A stretch of DNA of 15,266 bases, from contig JAGRBM010000627.1 of assembly GCA_020434085.1 (NCBI GenBank), forward strand, positions 1 through 15,266, in the 5' to 3' direction. A program made the position numbers and the translations under genes. Source of the stretch: Chrysiogenia bacterium (lineage in GTDB: Bacteria; JAGRBM01). The first letter of the stretch is position 1, and every line of letters starts with the position of its first letter. Below are positions 1 through 6,658 of this stretch, in pieces. Below the pieces are notes generated by a model that was given only the letters and a program-made list of their open reading frames with translations, was not told the DNA's origin and ran no database searches.

Positions 1-467
1 AGCTGGGCGTGGGTGACCGCAGCCGCCAGAGCGTCGGTGGCGTCTGCGGGCAGTTTTTCGGCGATTCCGAGGACCAGCGAGACCATTTTAGCCACCTGAT
101 CCTTCTCGGCGCGGCCCTGCCCCACCAGGGATTTCTTGATTTCCATGGGGCTGTATTCATGGACCTCCGCCCCTGCGCGGGCGCAGCAGACCACCAGCGC
201 GCCGCGCACGTGGGCAAGCTTGATCGTCGTCTGGGCATTCTGGTGATAGAAGGGCGTCTCGATGGCGGCCTCTGCCGGACCGTGCAGCTCGCAGATCTCC
301 ATCACCGCGTCGTGGATCTCCACCAGGCGCCCGTTGAAGTCCTTCGACTTCGGACGCACCACCCCCGCGGCGATGTGGAACTGCCGCGAACCCTCCACGC
401 GAATCACCCCCCAACCGGTAGCCACCGAACCGGGATCGAGACCGAGAATGATGCGCGAGGGTTTCAT
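1..467 (-). CDS. ruvC: Holliday-junction resolvase RuvC (3' end cut by window edge)
   Basis: RuvC is the endonuclease of the RuvABC complex; it cuts Holliday junctions symmetrically to finish homologous recombination. The visible 155 codons begin MKPSRIILGLDPG, the RNase H-like first strand. All four acidic catalytic residues of the family can be placed: D11 (LGLDPG), E70 (AAIETPFY), and D142 and D145 (ADATDALA). The segment around HQNAQTTIKLAHVRGAL is the usual RuvC core helix. The family is about 160-190 aa, so only the C-terminal tail is missing beyond base 1. The ATG at 467 is the natural start, although no convincing Shine-Dalgarno is seen before it. The gene follows yebC on the same strand, a common arrangement in bacteria, but a strong hairpin lies between them. 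Identification is secure. Confidence 0.96.
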   Translation of the reverse strand, partial: MKPSRIILGLDPGSVATGWGVIRVEGSRQFHIAAGVVRPKSKDFNGRLVEIHDAVMEICELHGPAEAAIETPFYHQNAQTTIKLAHVRGALVVCCARAGAEVHEYSPMEIKKSLVGQGRAEKDQVAKMVSLVLGIAEKLPADATDALAAAVTHAQ

Positions 468-488
468 GGGAAGAGCGTAGCACGAAAC

Positions 489-516
489 AAAAAGCGCCGC
501 TTGCGCGGCGCTTTTT
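489..516 (-). terminator. Perfect 12-bp hairpin between yebC and ruvC, terminator or attenuator
   Basis: Bases 489-500 and 505-516 are perfect reverse complements (AAAAAGCGCCGC / GCGGCGCTTTTT) with a 4-base loop. Read on the minus strand, the hairpin lies 24 bases after the yebC stop and its 3' arm ends in five T, followed by GTTTCG. This is a rho-independent terminator shape. The A/T flanks are symmetric, so it could work in both directions. Its 3' edge is only 21 bases from the ruvC ATG, which leaves little room for a ruvC promoter after it. Confidence 0.82.
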
Positions 517-540
517 CTCGGTCAGTTTCGGGAATTTCGC

Positions 541-1293
541 TCAGCCGGCGAGTTCTTCGAGCAGGGCGTCGTCCATCTCGAAGTTGGCCCAGACGTTCTG
601 CACGTCGTCGACGTCTTCGATGCGCTGCATGAGGTTGAGAAACTTCTTGGCGTTCTCGCCCTCGAGCTTGATCTTCGTACTGGCTTCCTTGGTGATCTCT
701 GCAGATTCGATCTTGTAGCCCTTGGCTTCGAGGGCTTCGCGCACCTCGATGAAGTTCTCGAATCCCGTCACCACGTCCCAGGTCTCGCTGCCGTCTTCGA
801 CGTCGTCGGCGCCGGCCTCGAGCGCGGCTTCCATGATGGCGTCTTCCTCGACGCCTTCCTTGGGAATGGACACATAGCCCTTGGTCTCGAACATCCAGGC
901 CACGCTGCCCGATTCGCCCAGGTTGCCGCCGCCCTTGTTAAAGGCCGAGCGCACGTCGGCGACGGTGCGGTTGCGGTTGTCGGTCACACACTCGACCAGC
1001 ATGGCGACGCCGCCCTGGCCGTAGCCCTCGAAAGTAATTTCCTCGAATGCCACGCCCGCGATTTCACCGGTGCCGCGCTTGATGGCGCGCTCGATGTTGT
1101 CCTTGGGCATGTTCTCACCGCGCGCGGTTGCAATGGCCGTGCGCAGCCGGGGGTTCATGTCCGGATCGCCGCCACCACCGTCGCGCGCGGCGATGGTGAT
1201 TTCCTTGATCAGGCGCGAGAAAATCTTGCCGCGCCGGGCGTCTTCAGCACCTTTCTTGTGCTTGATCTTGCTCCATTTATTGTGTCCCGACAT
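541..1293 (-). CDS. yebC: YebC/PmpR family protein (TACO1 type)
   Basis: A 250-aa protein of the YebC/PmpR/TACO1 family, whose members have been described as transcription regulators and as translation factors that relieve ribosome stalling. The hallmark N-terminus is present ([15 protein letters not shown], then [11 protein letters not shown]), followed by the family signatures [20 protein letters not shown] near residues 58-77, EGYGQGGVA near 89-97 and [14 protein letters not shown] near 121-134. Length matches the family norm of about 240-250 aa. The ATG at 1293 has a good upstream site (GAGGAG, 6 bases before the start). A promoter-like sequence lies at 1375-1402, so it may be transcribed separately from rlmE upstream. 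The adjacent ruvC supports the assignment. No residue in the conserved blocks looks abnormal. Confidence 0.97.
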   Translation of the reverse strand: MSGHNKWSKIKHKKGAEDARRGKIFSRLIKEITIAARDGGGGDPDMNPRLRTAIATARGENMPKDNIERAIKRGTGEIAGVAFEEITFEGYGQGGVAMLVECVTDNRNRTVADVRSAFNKGGGNLGESGSVAWMFETKGYVSIPKEGVEEDAIMEAALEAGADDVEDGSETWDVVTGFENFIEVREALEAKGYKIESAEITKEASTKIKLEGENAKKFLNLMQRIEDVDDVQNVWANFEMDDALLEELAG

Positions 1294-1374
1294 GGGGATC
1301 TCCTCACTACTCAGAGGGGCGCGGCATTTGTCTGCCTGTGGCCCCGAATCAGCGGCCTGTGCCGAAGGGGGAGG

Positions 1375-1402
1375 TTTAGAGCCGCCGATGCCCCGATGTC
1401 AA
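1375..1402 (-). promoter_or_regulatory. Candidate sigma-70 promoter for yebC
   Basis: On the minus strand a perfect -35 TTGACA (1402-1397) is followed after 16 bases by TCTAAA (1380-1375), which matches 4 of 6 positions of the -10 consensus. Transcription would begin near 1368, giving a leader of roughly 75 bases before the yebC ATG. Seen by eye only. Confidence 0.5.
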
Positions 1403-1415
1403 CGGGAGGGGCGTT

Positions 1416-2030
1416 TCAGGGCAATTCCTCGCCCTTGAACTCGCAGCAGACCAGATAGATCTCGGAGCTTTCCTTGCGGCTGGCGTCGGGCTTGTGCTGC
1501 TTGACGCGCTTGAAGCGCTTCTTGGCGTCTGCGATGAGTTCGTGAGGAGTGGCGCGAGAAAATACTTTTGCAATGAAGTGCCCGCCGGGCGCGAGCATCT
1601 GGAGCGCCGTTTCGTAGATGGCTTCCACCAGGGCGAGCTGGCGGGCCGAGTCGGCATCGCGCACACCCGAGAGTTTCGGTGAGGCGTCGCTCATCACGAC
1701 CTGCACCTTCTTGTCCTCGCCGCCAAAGCCCTCGCGCACGCTTGCGATGATCTCGGGGTCGGTGATGTCGCCCTGGATCTGCTTGACGCAGGGCTCGGGG
1801 ATGGGATCGACCGGATCGAGGTCCACCCCGATGACGACGCCTTCGAGCCCCACCTTGCGGGCGGCCATCTGGGTCCAGCCGCCGGGGAAATTGCCGATGT
1901 CGAGGACCTTGTCGCCGCGCCGGAACAGGTGGAACTTCTTCTCGAGCTGTTCGAGCTTGTAGGCCGCGCGAGAGCGTTCTCCCTCACGTTTGGCTTTGTG
2001 GTAGTAGGCGTCTTTTCTCTGGTAGGCCAT
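1416..2030 (-). CDS. rlmE: 23S rRNA (uridine-2'-O-)-methyltransferase RlmE/FtsJ
   Basis: RlmE uses SAM to methylate the 2'-OH of a conserved uridine in the 23S rRNA A-loop (U2552 in E. coli), a late step of 50S assembly. With the ATG at 2030 the protein is 204 aa. The SAM-binding motif is DIGNFPGGW (residues 44-52). The K-D-K-E catalytic tetrad is placed at K25 (RSRAAYKL), D115 (VMSDASP), K155 (FIAKVF) and E190 (RKESSEIYLV). The D-to-K and K-to-E spacings (40 and 35) equal those of the E. coli enzyme. The reading frame stays open to a GTG at 2060, but the ATG at 2030 has a GGAAAG site 5 bases upstream and gives a family-like start (MAYQRKDAYY), so it is preferred. Asn in the SAM motif, where Ala is common, is a minor oddity. 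Confidence 0.94.
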   Translation of the reverse strand: MAYQRKDAYYHKAKREGERSRAAYKLEQLEKKFHLFRRGDKVLDIGNFPGGWTQMAARKVGLEGVVIGVDLDPVDPIPEPCVKQIQGDITDPEIIASVREGFGGEDKKVQVVMSDASPKLSGVRDADSARQLALVEAIYETALQMLAPGGHFIAKVFSRATPHELIADAKKRFKRVKQHKPDASRKESSEIYLVCCEFKGEELP

Positions 2031-2077
2031 CTGCGCTTTCCGGCCCCTGCCGGGAGCCACATCCTATCAGGCGGGGA

Positions 2078-2127
2078 CGAAAAACAAAGGGCGCGGTCCT
2101 TCCCGGATACTGGAAGGCCCGCGCCCT
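2078..2127 (-). terminator. Rho-independent terminator of the lipoprotein gene
   Basis: Bases 2089-2103 and 2112-2126 pair over 15 positions with a single mismatch (2097/2118), giving a GGGCGCGG.../...CCGCGCCC stem with an 8-base loop. On the minus strand the stem is followed by CTTTGTTTTTC. It starts about 24 bases after the lipoprotein stop codon and separates that gene from rlmE. Confidence 0.85.
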
Positions 2128-2150
2128 CGGGCGTTTCACTCGGGACTGGA

Positions 2151-3233
2151 TCAGTCCATTTCTTCCTTGATGGTCGCCAGGGTCAGATCGATGCCCGCAC
2201 CGATCACCTTGCCGGCCACTTCCCGGTAGCGCTCGGCATCGGCCACCACCGCGTACACGCTCGAGGAGCTGCTCGTGTAGCTGTAGTAGGGGATGTAGAT
2301 TTCCGTGTTGTCGGAATCGACCTTCTGCAAACTACCGAAGTTCTCGCTGGTTTCGATGTTCCGGGTCAGGTTGATCTGACCGGCCGCCGACTGGGCGCCC
2401 AGGAAACTGTCCATCTTCGTCATGTTCGCGAACTTGGTCGTGGTGTTGTGACGCAGTGTCATGACGGGCTTGCACTGGGCGGCCGCCGTGTCGGAGAAGG
2501 TACCGCCGGACTTGTAGCACTTGGCGAAGTCGATCACGAAGGTCGGAGTCACGACGATCGCCTTATCGAGATCCTTGGCCAGGTTTTGCTCGAGAATGTC
2601 GGAACGGCTGCTCAGGTTGAACGCGCCGAAGACCGAGAGCGCGCCTTCCTCACCGGGATAGGTATAGGCGGGCATGCCCTTGGGCGTGACCATTACGAAC
2701 TCGCCGCCGTAGAAGTCGATGGGCTTTGCCTCGCCCTTGCTGGTGTCCTTCTCCAGCAGCTTCTTCCAGTTCTCATTGTCGGCGTATTCGGAGGGATCGA
2801 TAACCTTGAAACCGAGTCCCTCCAGGCCGCTCTTGAGCTTGGCCCAGTTCTCGTCGGCGATCTGCTGGAACACCTTGTCGTCGACATTGGCCAGGTTCAT
2901 CGTCACCTTCACGCTGGCGCTGTAGCCGGCCCTGTTCGTGGAGCCCTGCGCGCTGGCGGCCGCGCCCTGACGGGTGTTGAACAGGAAGCGGACCGTCGGA
3001 ATCACCAGGCGGATCTCATTGTCCATCGAATCGGCGTGGGTTTCATCGAAATAGTCGCCGGCAACTTCAGCCGGATTGGCACTGGCCGCGCTGAAATTGA
3101 ACTCGTCGACCACGACCTCGCCGGGGTCGCCGATCCGGCCGCCGGTCATACGGTAGAGCATGGGGCCGCAGCCCTGGATCGTCAGAAATACGAGCGCGAG
3201 CGCGCCTACCTTCAACGTTGATGAACTTTTCAT
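2151..3233 (-). CDS. Predicted outer-membrane lipoprotein, function unknown
   Basis: A 360-aa protein with a lipoprotein signal peptide: basic start (MKSSSTLK), hydrophobic stretch ALALVFLTI, and a lipobox-like IQGC with the lipidated cysteine at position 22. Residue +2 is Gly, not Asp, so sorting to the outer membrane is likely by the E. coli rule. The mature part has alternating beta-like and helical stretches, a segment KVFQQIADENWAKLKSGLEGLGFKV (split here: KVFQQIADEN near 120, then WAKLKSGLEGLGFKV), two further cysteines (C239, C254) that could form a disulfide, and a Ser-rich run near 320-325. The ATG at 3233 has an excellent GGGAGGAG site 6 bases upstream, which decides the start over a longer open frame reaching 3464. 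It stands alone, with its own promoter-like sequence and terminator. I do not recognise a family; the middle part recalls uncharacterised proteobacterial lipoproteins. Confidence 0.85.
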   Translation of the reverse strand: MKSSSTLKVGALALVFLTIQGCGPMLYRMTGGRIGDPGEVVVDEFNFSAASANPAEVAGDYFDETHADSMDNEIRLVIPTVRFLFNTRQGAAASAQGSTNRAGYSASVKVTMNLANVDDKVFQQIADENWAKLKSGLEGLGFKVIDPSEYADNENWKKLLEKDTSKGEAKPIDFYGGEFVMVTPKGMPAYTYPGEEGALSVFGAFNLSSRSDILEQNLAKDLDKAIVVTPTFVIDFAKCYKSGGTFSDTAAAQCKPVMTLRHNTTTKFANMTKMDSFLGAQSAAGQINLTRNIETSENFGSLQKVDSDNTEIYIPYYSYTSSSSSVYAVVADAERYREVAGKVIGAGIDLTLATIKEEMD

Positions 3234-3397
3234 GCAATTCTCCTCCCGAAATCTATCGGTCCGGGCCCTGTGCTTGCTGTTTATTGGGCTCGAACCGGGC
3301 ATTGCCGGAACGATAAGGAAGGAGGGGTCCGTACAAGACGCAGGACAAGCCCGTGGGCCTGCATCCCCTCCCGCCTCGCCGGATGCCTGAGCGGCGT

Positions 3398-3427
3398 TTA
3401 ATAGTTTCGCACCCCCTGCAGCGTCAA
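3398..3427 (-). promoter_or_regulatory. Candidate sigma-70 promoter for the lipoprotein gene
   Basis: Minus-strand TTGACG (3427-3422) is separated by 18 bases from TATTAA (3403-3398), matching 5 of 6 and 4 of 6 consensus positions. The predicted start near 3391 gives an unusually long leader of about 158 bases before the ATG at 3233. Found by eye. Confidence 0.5.
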
Positions 3428-3536
3428 GACGGAATATCCGCATCTCCACCGGTGCTAGTTGCATCTAAAGGGCGCAACAAGGGCCTCCCCAGGAACATTG
3501 GATGCCCCTATCCCGGAAGCGGTTGGGCCTGCCCCC

Positions 3537-3565
3537 TTGATCTTCAAACAGGACCGATCTAGTCT
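3537..3565 (+). promoter_or_regulatory. Weak candidate promoter for the HTH protein gene
   Basis: TTGATC (3537-3542) and TAGTCT (3560-3565) are 17 bases apart. The -10 match is poor (3 of 6), so this is tentative. Its interest is position: an inverted-repeat cluster begins right at the -10 and covers the expected start site. Confidence 0.3.
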
Positions 3566-3596
3566 GGTTTGAAACCGGACCAGAAAAATCCGGTTT
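3563..3596. repeat. Nested inverted repeats, candidate operator or leader stem-loop
   Basis: GGTTT-G-AAACC (3566-3576) is a perfect palindrome with a 1-base centre, framed by CTGGT (3564-3568) and ACCAG (3579-3583). The second half, AAACCGGA (3572-3579), also forms a perfect 8-bp inverted repeat with TCCGGTTT (3589-3596) across a 9-base A-rich gap. Three copies of the GGTTT/AAACC element thus sit within 31 bases, about 80 bases before the HTH gene. The layout suits a dimeric regulator's operator or a leader hairpin with alternative folds; there is no T tract after it, so a terminator is unlikely. Confidence 0.5.
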
Positions 3597-3676
3597 ACCA
3601 GGAGCCACCCCGCCCCTTGGCGGCGGACCCCGATGATGATGACCCTCAACTGAGATCCACCAGGAGGTCCAACCAG

Positions 3677-4906
3677 ATGAGCGAAACACAAAAAATCCCG
3701 CAGAGCGTCGCGGTCCCGCGCGACCGCCGCATCATTCCCATCAATGCCGAAGTGCGCAGCCTGCTCGGTCTCTACCTGAGCATGTTCCGCAACTACGACG
3801 AGGCAGCCCGCGCCGTCGAAGTGTCCAAGGACACCATCGCCAAGTATTTCGAGGGCAACCCCAACATTGCCTTCTATGTCTTCCGCCGCATGGTCAACGT
3901 CATGCAGGAACGCCTGCCGGCCGAGAAGATCCAAGCCGCCATTGCCGGCACGAAGATCGACGACCTGTTCTCCATGGCGCAGGAACGCAACGGCCAGCAG
4001 ATCGACAACGTGATGTACGAAATATCCGAGGGTCTGCTCAAGGTGCTCAATTTCTACACCGAGCAGTTTCCCAGCCGCGCGAAGGCCGCGCAGAAGGTCG
4101 ACGTCAACCCGCGTACCTTCAAGGCCTACCTCAAGGGCGACATTCGCAGCTTCCCGCGCCGCAAGTTCGAGGCGATGATAGAAGTGCTCGAAGAGAAAGG
4201 TCATACCCAGGCGCAGGTATTGAAGCGCGCGGGTGTAAAGACCCTCGAAGAGCTCCTTTCGGCCAAGGTGCGCCTCGAAACGCTCAACCTGAGCAAGCAG
4301 GACATCATCGCCGAGATCAAGAAGCTCTTCGAGCAGGGCACGCTCAAGAACAACCTGATCGAGAAACGCCTGCGCAACGCGGCCAACCGTATTTTCGGCA
4401 ACTTCGGCAACGCCGTGCGCGAGGCCATGCGCGTCCTTGAAAAGGAACTGCACGAGAAGATCGAGGCCGACATCGACAAGGCCGATTTTGCCGACGCCTT
4501 CAAGGAGATCCGCACCCTGGAGCGCTACATCCAGATCTACGCGGCCAAGGAACGCGCCATCACCCGCAGCGCGGGACCGGCGGCCAAGAAGCGCTGGAAG
4601 GACGAAGTGCTCGCCATGAGCCAGCGCAAGAACAAGTTCAAGGCGGTGGTTTTCAAGGCCCTGCGCCTGAACGAGGCCGCAGGCGTGCCCAGCGACCTGG
4701 GCACCTTCGACGAGGAGCCGATCGAATACAGCCCCGAGCAGACCTATGAGCCCGGCAACATCCTGGTCCATCCCGAATACGGGCTCGGCCACGTGCTGGA
4801 GATCAACGACGACCGTCAGGCGATCATCACCTTCGGCCCGAAGGTGGGTGAAAAAACTCTGGTCATGAGCCAGCGCCGCGGCGGACCGGAGTTCTGGGGG
4901 CGATAA
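3677..4906 (+). CDS. Multi-domain putative DNA-binding protein (two HTH-like units, FG-type repeat, small beta-barrel)
   Basis: A 409-aa soluble protein, not assigned to a known gene. Residues 30-99 and 124-195 look like an internal duplication: LGLYLSMF/LNFYTEQF, then HTH-like AARAVEVSKDTIAKYFEG and AAQKVDVNPRTFKAYLKG, each closing with KIDDLFS or KTLEELLS. Residues about 206-252 (IIAEIKKL...RLRNAANRIFGNFGNAVREAM) resemble the small helical repeat found beside HNH/homing nucleases, with its typical A..R.FG....A pattern; no nuclease motif is seen. A charged, probably coiled-coil stretch follows. The C-terminus (about 356-396: YEPGNILVHPEYGLGHVLEI, then a strand pair ending TLVM) resembles the VxHPxFGxGxV barrel of UvrD/PcrA C-termini and CarD-like RNA-polymerase-binding modules. 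The ATG at 3677 has AGGAGG 9 bases upstream, so I prefer it to the longer frame from 3569. It is a lone gene with its own terminator. A nucleoid-associated or transcription-coupled role is inference. Confidence 0.8.
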   Translation: MSETQKIPQSVAVPRDRRIIPINAEVRSLLGLYLSMFRNYDEAARAVEVSKDTIAKYFEGNPNIAFYVFRRMVNVMQERLPAEKIQAAIAGTKIDDLFSMAQERNGQQIDNVMYEISEGLLKVLNFYTEQFPSRAKAAQKVDVNPRTFKAYLKGDIRSFPRRKFEAMIEVLEEKGHTQAQVLKRAGVKTLEELLSAKVRLETLNLSKQDIIAEIKKLFEQGTLKNNLIEKRLRNAANRIFGNFGNAVREAMRVLEKELHEKIEADIDKADFADAFKEIRTLERYIQIYAAKERAITRSAGPAAKKRWKDEVLAMSQRKNKFKAVVFKALRLNEAAGVPSDLGTFDEEPIEYSPEQTYEPGNILVHPEYGLGHVLEINDDRQAIITFGPKVGEKTLVMSQRRGGPEFWGR

Positions 4907-4933
4907 GCCCGTCGCAGAGAAACCTGAGAAACC

Positions 4934-4980
4934 AAGGGCGCGGCCCCTCCCCGGTGGGAGAAGCCGCGCCCTTCTTCTTG
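4934..4980 (+). terminator. Rho-independent terminator after the HTH protein gene
   Basis: AAGGGCGCGGC (4934-4944) pairs perfectly with GCCGCGCCCTT (4963-4973), with an inner stem CTCCC/GGGAG (4947-4951 / 4956-4960) and a CGGT loop. A pyrimidine/T-rich tail CTTCTTCTTG follows. It lies 27 bases after the stop codon. The outer arm shares AGGGCGCGG/CCGCGCCCT with the terminator at 2078-2127. Confidence 0.85.
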
Positions 4981-4985
4981 CAAGT

Positions 4986-5014
4986 TTGATGCTGCCCGGA
5001 GGCGCTGTTATCAT
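4986..5014 (+). promoter_or_regulatory. Candidate sigma-70 promoter for the HIT-MFS operon
   Basis: TTGATG (4986-4991) is 17 bases from TATCAT (5009-5014), the latter matching 5 of 6 consensus positions. The expected start near 5021 gives a leader of about 54 bases before the HIT gene ATG. It lies directly after the preceding gene's terminator, as expected for a new transcription unit. Confidence 0.6.
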
Positions 5015-5074
5015 CGCGCGCGCCTGATGGGCCCCGTGCGGCCCGCGATCAGATTCCAAGTGGAGCGACTCACC

Positions 5075-5419
5075 ATGAGCGAATGCCTGTTCTGCAGAAT
5101 CGTCACCGGCGAAATTCCCGCCGAAAAGCTCCATGAAGACGAGCACACCATCGCCTTTCGGGACATCAACCCGCAGGCGCCCACGCACTTCCTTGTGATT
5201 CCCAAGAAACACATCGAGACGCTGCTCGACGTCACGCCCGAGGACCACGAGCTCATGGGACGCCTCGTCCACACCGCCAACACCGTTGCGAAGGCCCAGG
5301 GCGTCGACAAGGCCGGCTTTCGCGCCGTGGTCAACTGCCGCGAACAGGGCGGCCAGACCGTCTACCACCTCCACCTGCACGTGCTGGGCGGACGGTTCAT
5401 GAAGTGGCCCCCCGGGTGA
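5075..5419 (+). CDS. HIT-family nucleotide hydrolase (HINT type)
   Basis: A 114-aa histidine-triad protein of the HINT branch: cytosolic enzymes that hydrolyse purine nucleoside phosphoramidates or acyl-adenylates. The triad is H98-L-H100-L-H102 (YHLHLHVLGG), with the middle histidine the expected nucleophile. The N-terminus has the family's SECLFCRIVTGEIPA block with a CxxC pair (C4, C7) that binds zinc in many members, and the end is the usual MKWPPG. Full-length for the family. The ATG at 5075 is preferred: GGAG lies 9 bases upstream and the protein then starts with the canonical MSECLFC; the longer frame from 5027 would start almost at the predicted transcription start. Its last bases overlap the start of the MFS gene. 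The exact substrate cannot be read from sequence. Confidence 0.95.
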   Translation: MSECLFCRIVTGEIPAEKLHEDEHTIAFRDINPQAPTHFLVIPKKHIETLLDVTPEDHELMGRLVHTANTVAKAQGVDKAGFRAVVNCREQGGQTVYHLHLHVLGGRFMKWPPG

Positions 5420-6648
5420 GCGCACCGACCCAAAGCGAACACCCACTGCAGCAGAGCGCCCCCTTCGACTTCCAGGCGAAGTCCTTTGCCCTGTTGCTGG
5501 TGGCGAACTTTGCCTTTTTCCTGAGCTTCTCGCTCTATTTCCTCATCCCGCTCTACATCAAGAAACTCGGCGGTAGTGAGTCCGACATCGGCCAGATCAT
5601 GTTTGCCGGCGGCGTAGCGACCCTGATTTCAATTCCGCAGGTCGGCAGCCTGATTGACCGCTACGGGCGCAAGCGTTTTCTCATTCTCGGCGCGCTGGCC
5701 ATGGTCGTCGGTAACAGTGGCTACCTGCTCGTCGATCGCGTGGGCCCGATGATCTACGCGGTGCGCGTGCTGCAGGGCGCGTCTTTTGCTTTTGCTTTCA
5801 CCACGGCAGGCACCATGGCGGCCGACTTCCTCGATCCGGCCCGCCGGAGCTGGGGCCTGGGGCTCTTCGGAGTCGCGACGCTGATTACCCACGCCATCGG
5901 CCCCTCGGCCGCCGAGTGGATCGTCGATGGCTGGGGCTTTGTCCCTCTGTTTCTGACCGGCACGGCGCTGGCCCTGTTTTCTACGATCATTGCCACGCAG
6001 CTTCCCGAGCCGGCGCAGGCGCCGGTACATCCCGAGCACCATGGCGCGCCGCCGCCGAGCTACTTCACCGTCATGCGCCGCTACAACCTGACCTTTGCGA
6101 CCATTCTCAATTTCACCTGCGGCGCGGGTTTCGGCTCCATCATCATGTTCCTGCCGACCTACGTGGACATTCTCCACCTGCCGAAGGTCTCTCCGTTTTT
6201 CGTGAGCTACTCGCTGGTCGCGGTATTTTTGCGTCTTACCGCGGGCAGCCTGCCCGACCGCTACGGCAAGCAGCGCTTTATCATTCCCTGCGCCATCGGT
6301 TACGTGCTCTGCGTTGCGGCAACGTCCTATCTCGATTCGACGTTCTACCTCACCATGCTCGGCGGAGCCCTCGGCGTCGCGCACGGCATGCTCTACCCGG
6401 TACTCAATGCCCTCGTCGTCGACCGGGTCGAGGGAACGGGCGCACTGGGCAAGGGCATGGGCCTGTACGTGGGCAGCTTCAACGCAGGCGTGACAATGAC
6501 CAGTCTCTCGTCCGGCTACCTTGCCGAGAGTTTTGGCTACCCGGCGATGTTCAGGACATCAGCCCTTGTCACCGCAGTGGGCGCGGCGCTCTATATCTGG
6601 AACGAAGTGCGCGTGCAGCGCAGCGCCCGCATGACGGCGGCCGCGTGA
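5416..6648 (+). CDS. Major facilitator superfamily transporter
   Basis: A 410-aa inner-membrane secondary transporter with about 12 hydrophobic helices. Both copies of MFS motif A are visible, marking the two pseudo-symmetric halves: GSLIDRYGRKRF in the loop after helix 2, and GSLPDRYGKQRF in the equivalent loop after helix 8. A polar linker (PEPAQAPVHPEHHGAPPPS) forms the central cytosolic loop. The GTG at 5416 overlaps the HIT stop (GTGA), a typical translational-coupling arrangement; a GTG at 5404 in the same frame is the alternative. Substrate is unknown; the overall type is that of drug or metabolite MFS_1 carriers, and nothing nearby names a substrate. The C-terminus ends 10 bases before the next gene. 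Confidence 0.9.
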   Translation: MSAPTQSEHPLQQSAPFDFQAKSFALLLVANFAFFLSFSLYFLIPLYIKKLGGSESDIGQIMFAGGVATLISIPQVGSLIDRYGRKRFLILGALAMVVGNSGYLLVDRVGPMIYAVRVLQGASFAFAFTTAGTMAADFLDPARRSWGLGLFGVATLITHAIGPSAAEWIVDGWGFVPLFLTGTALALFSTIIATQLPEPAQAPVHPEHHGAPPPSYFTVMRRYNLTFATILNFTCGAGFGSIIMFLPTYVDILHLPKVSPFFVSYSLVAVFLRLTAGSLPDRYGKQRFIIPCAIGYVLCVAATSYLDSTFYLTMLGGALGVAHGMLYPVLNALVVDRVEGTGALGKGMGLYVGSFNAGVTMTSLSSGYLAESFGYPAMFRTSALVTAVGAALYIWNEVRVQRSARMTAAA

Positions 6649-6658
6649 GTTGGAAAAC

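Larger units (their letters stand above)
3234..3676. other. 443-bp divergent intergenic region
   Basis: This region separates the lipoprotein gene (leftward) from the HTH protein gene (rightward). It holds a good promoter-like sequence for the lipoprotein (3398-3427), a weak one for the rightward gene (3537-3565) and a cluster of short inverted repeats (3563-3596). RBS sites are visible at both ends: GGGAGGAG before 3233 and AGGAGG at 3662-3667. Short open frames inside it, such as 3353-3562, have no RBS or recognisable protein character and are not called. The stretch 3428-3536 shows nothing I can interpret. Confidence 0.7.

Noticed and set aside
1929-3221. A 430-codon open frame on the plus strand
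   Set aside because: It is antisense to the end of rlmE and to the lipoprotein gene, which has a clear signal peptide and RBS, and it crosses a terminator.
3353-3562. A 69-codon frame in the divergent intergenic region
   Set aside because: No RBS, Pro/Gly-rich random-looking product, and it overlaps the candidate promoters.
3569-3676. Longer N-terminus for the HTH protein from the ATG at 3569
   Set aside because: It would translate through the inverted repeats into a Pro/Asp-rich extension; a clear AGGAGG sits before the ATG at 3677.
3455-5446. A 663-codon open frame on the minus strand
   Set aside because: It runs antisense through the HTH protein, a terminator, a promoter-like sequence and the well-recognised HIT gene, so it cannot be a real gene.
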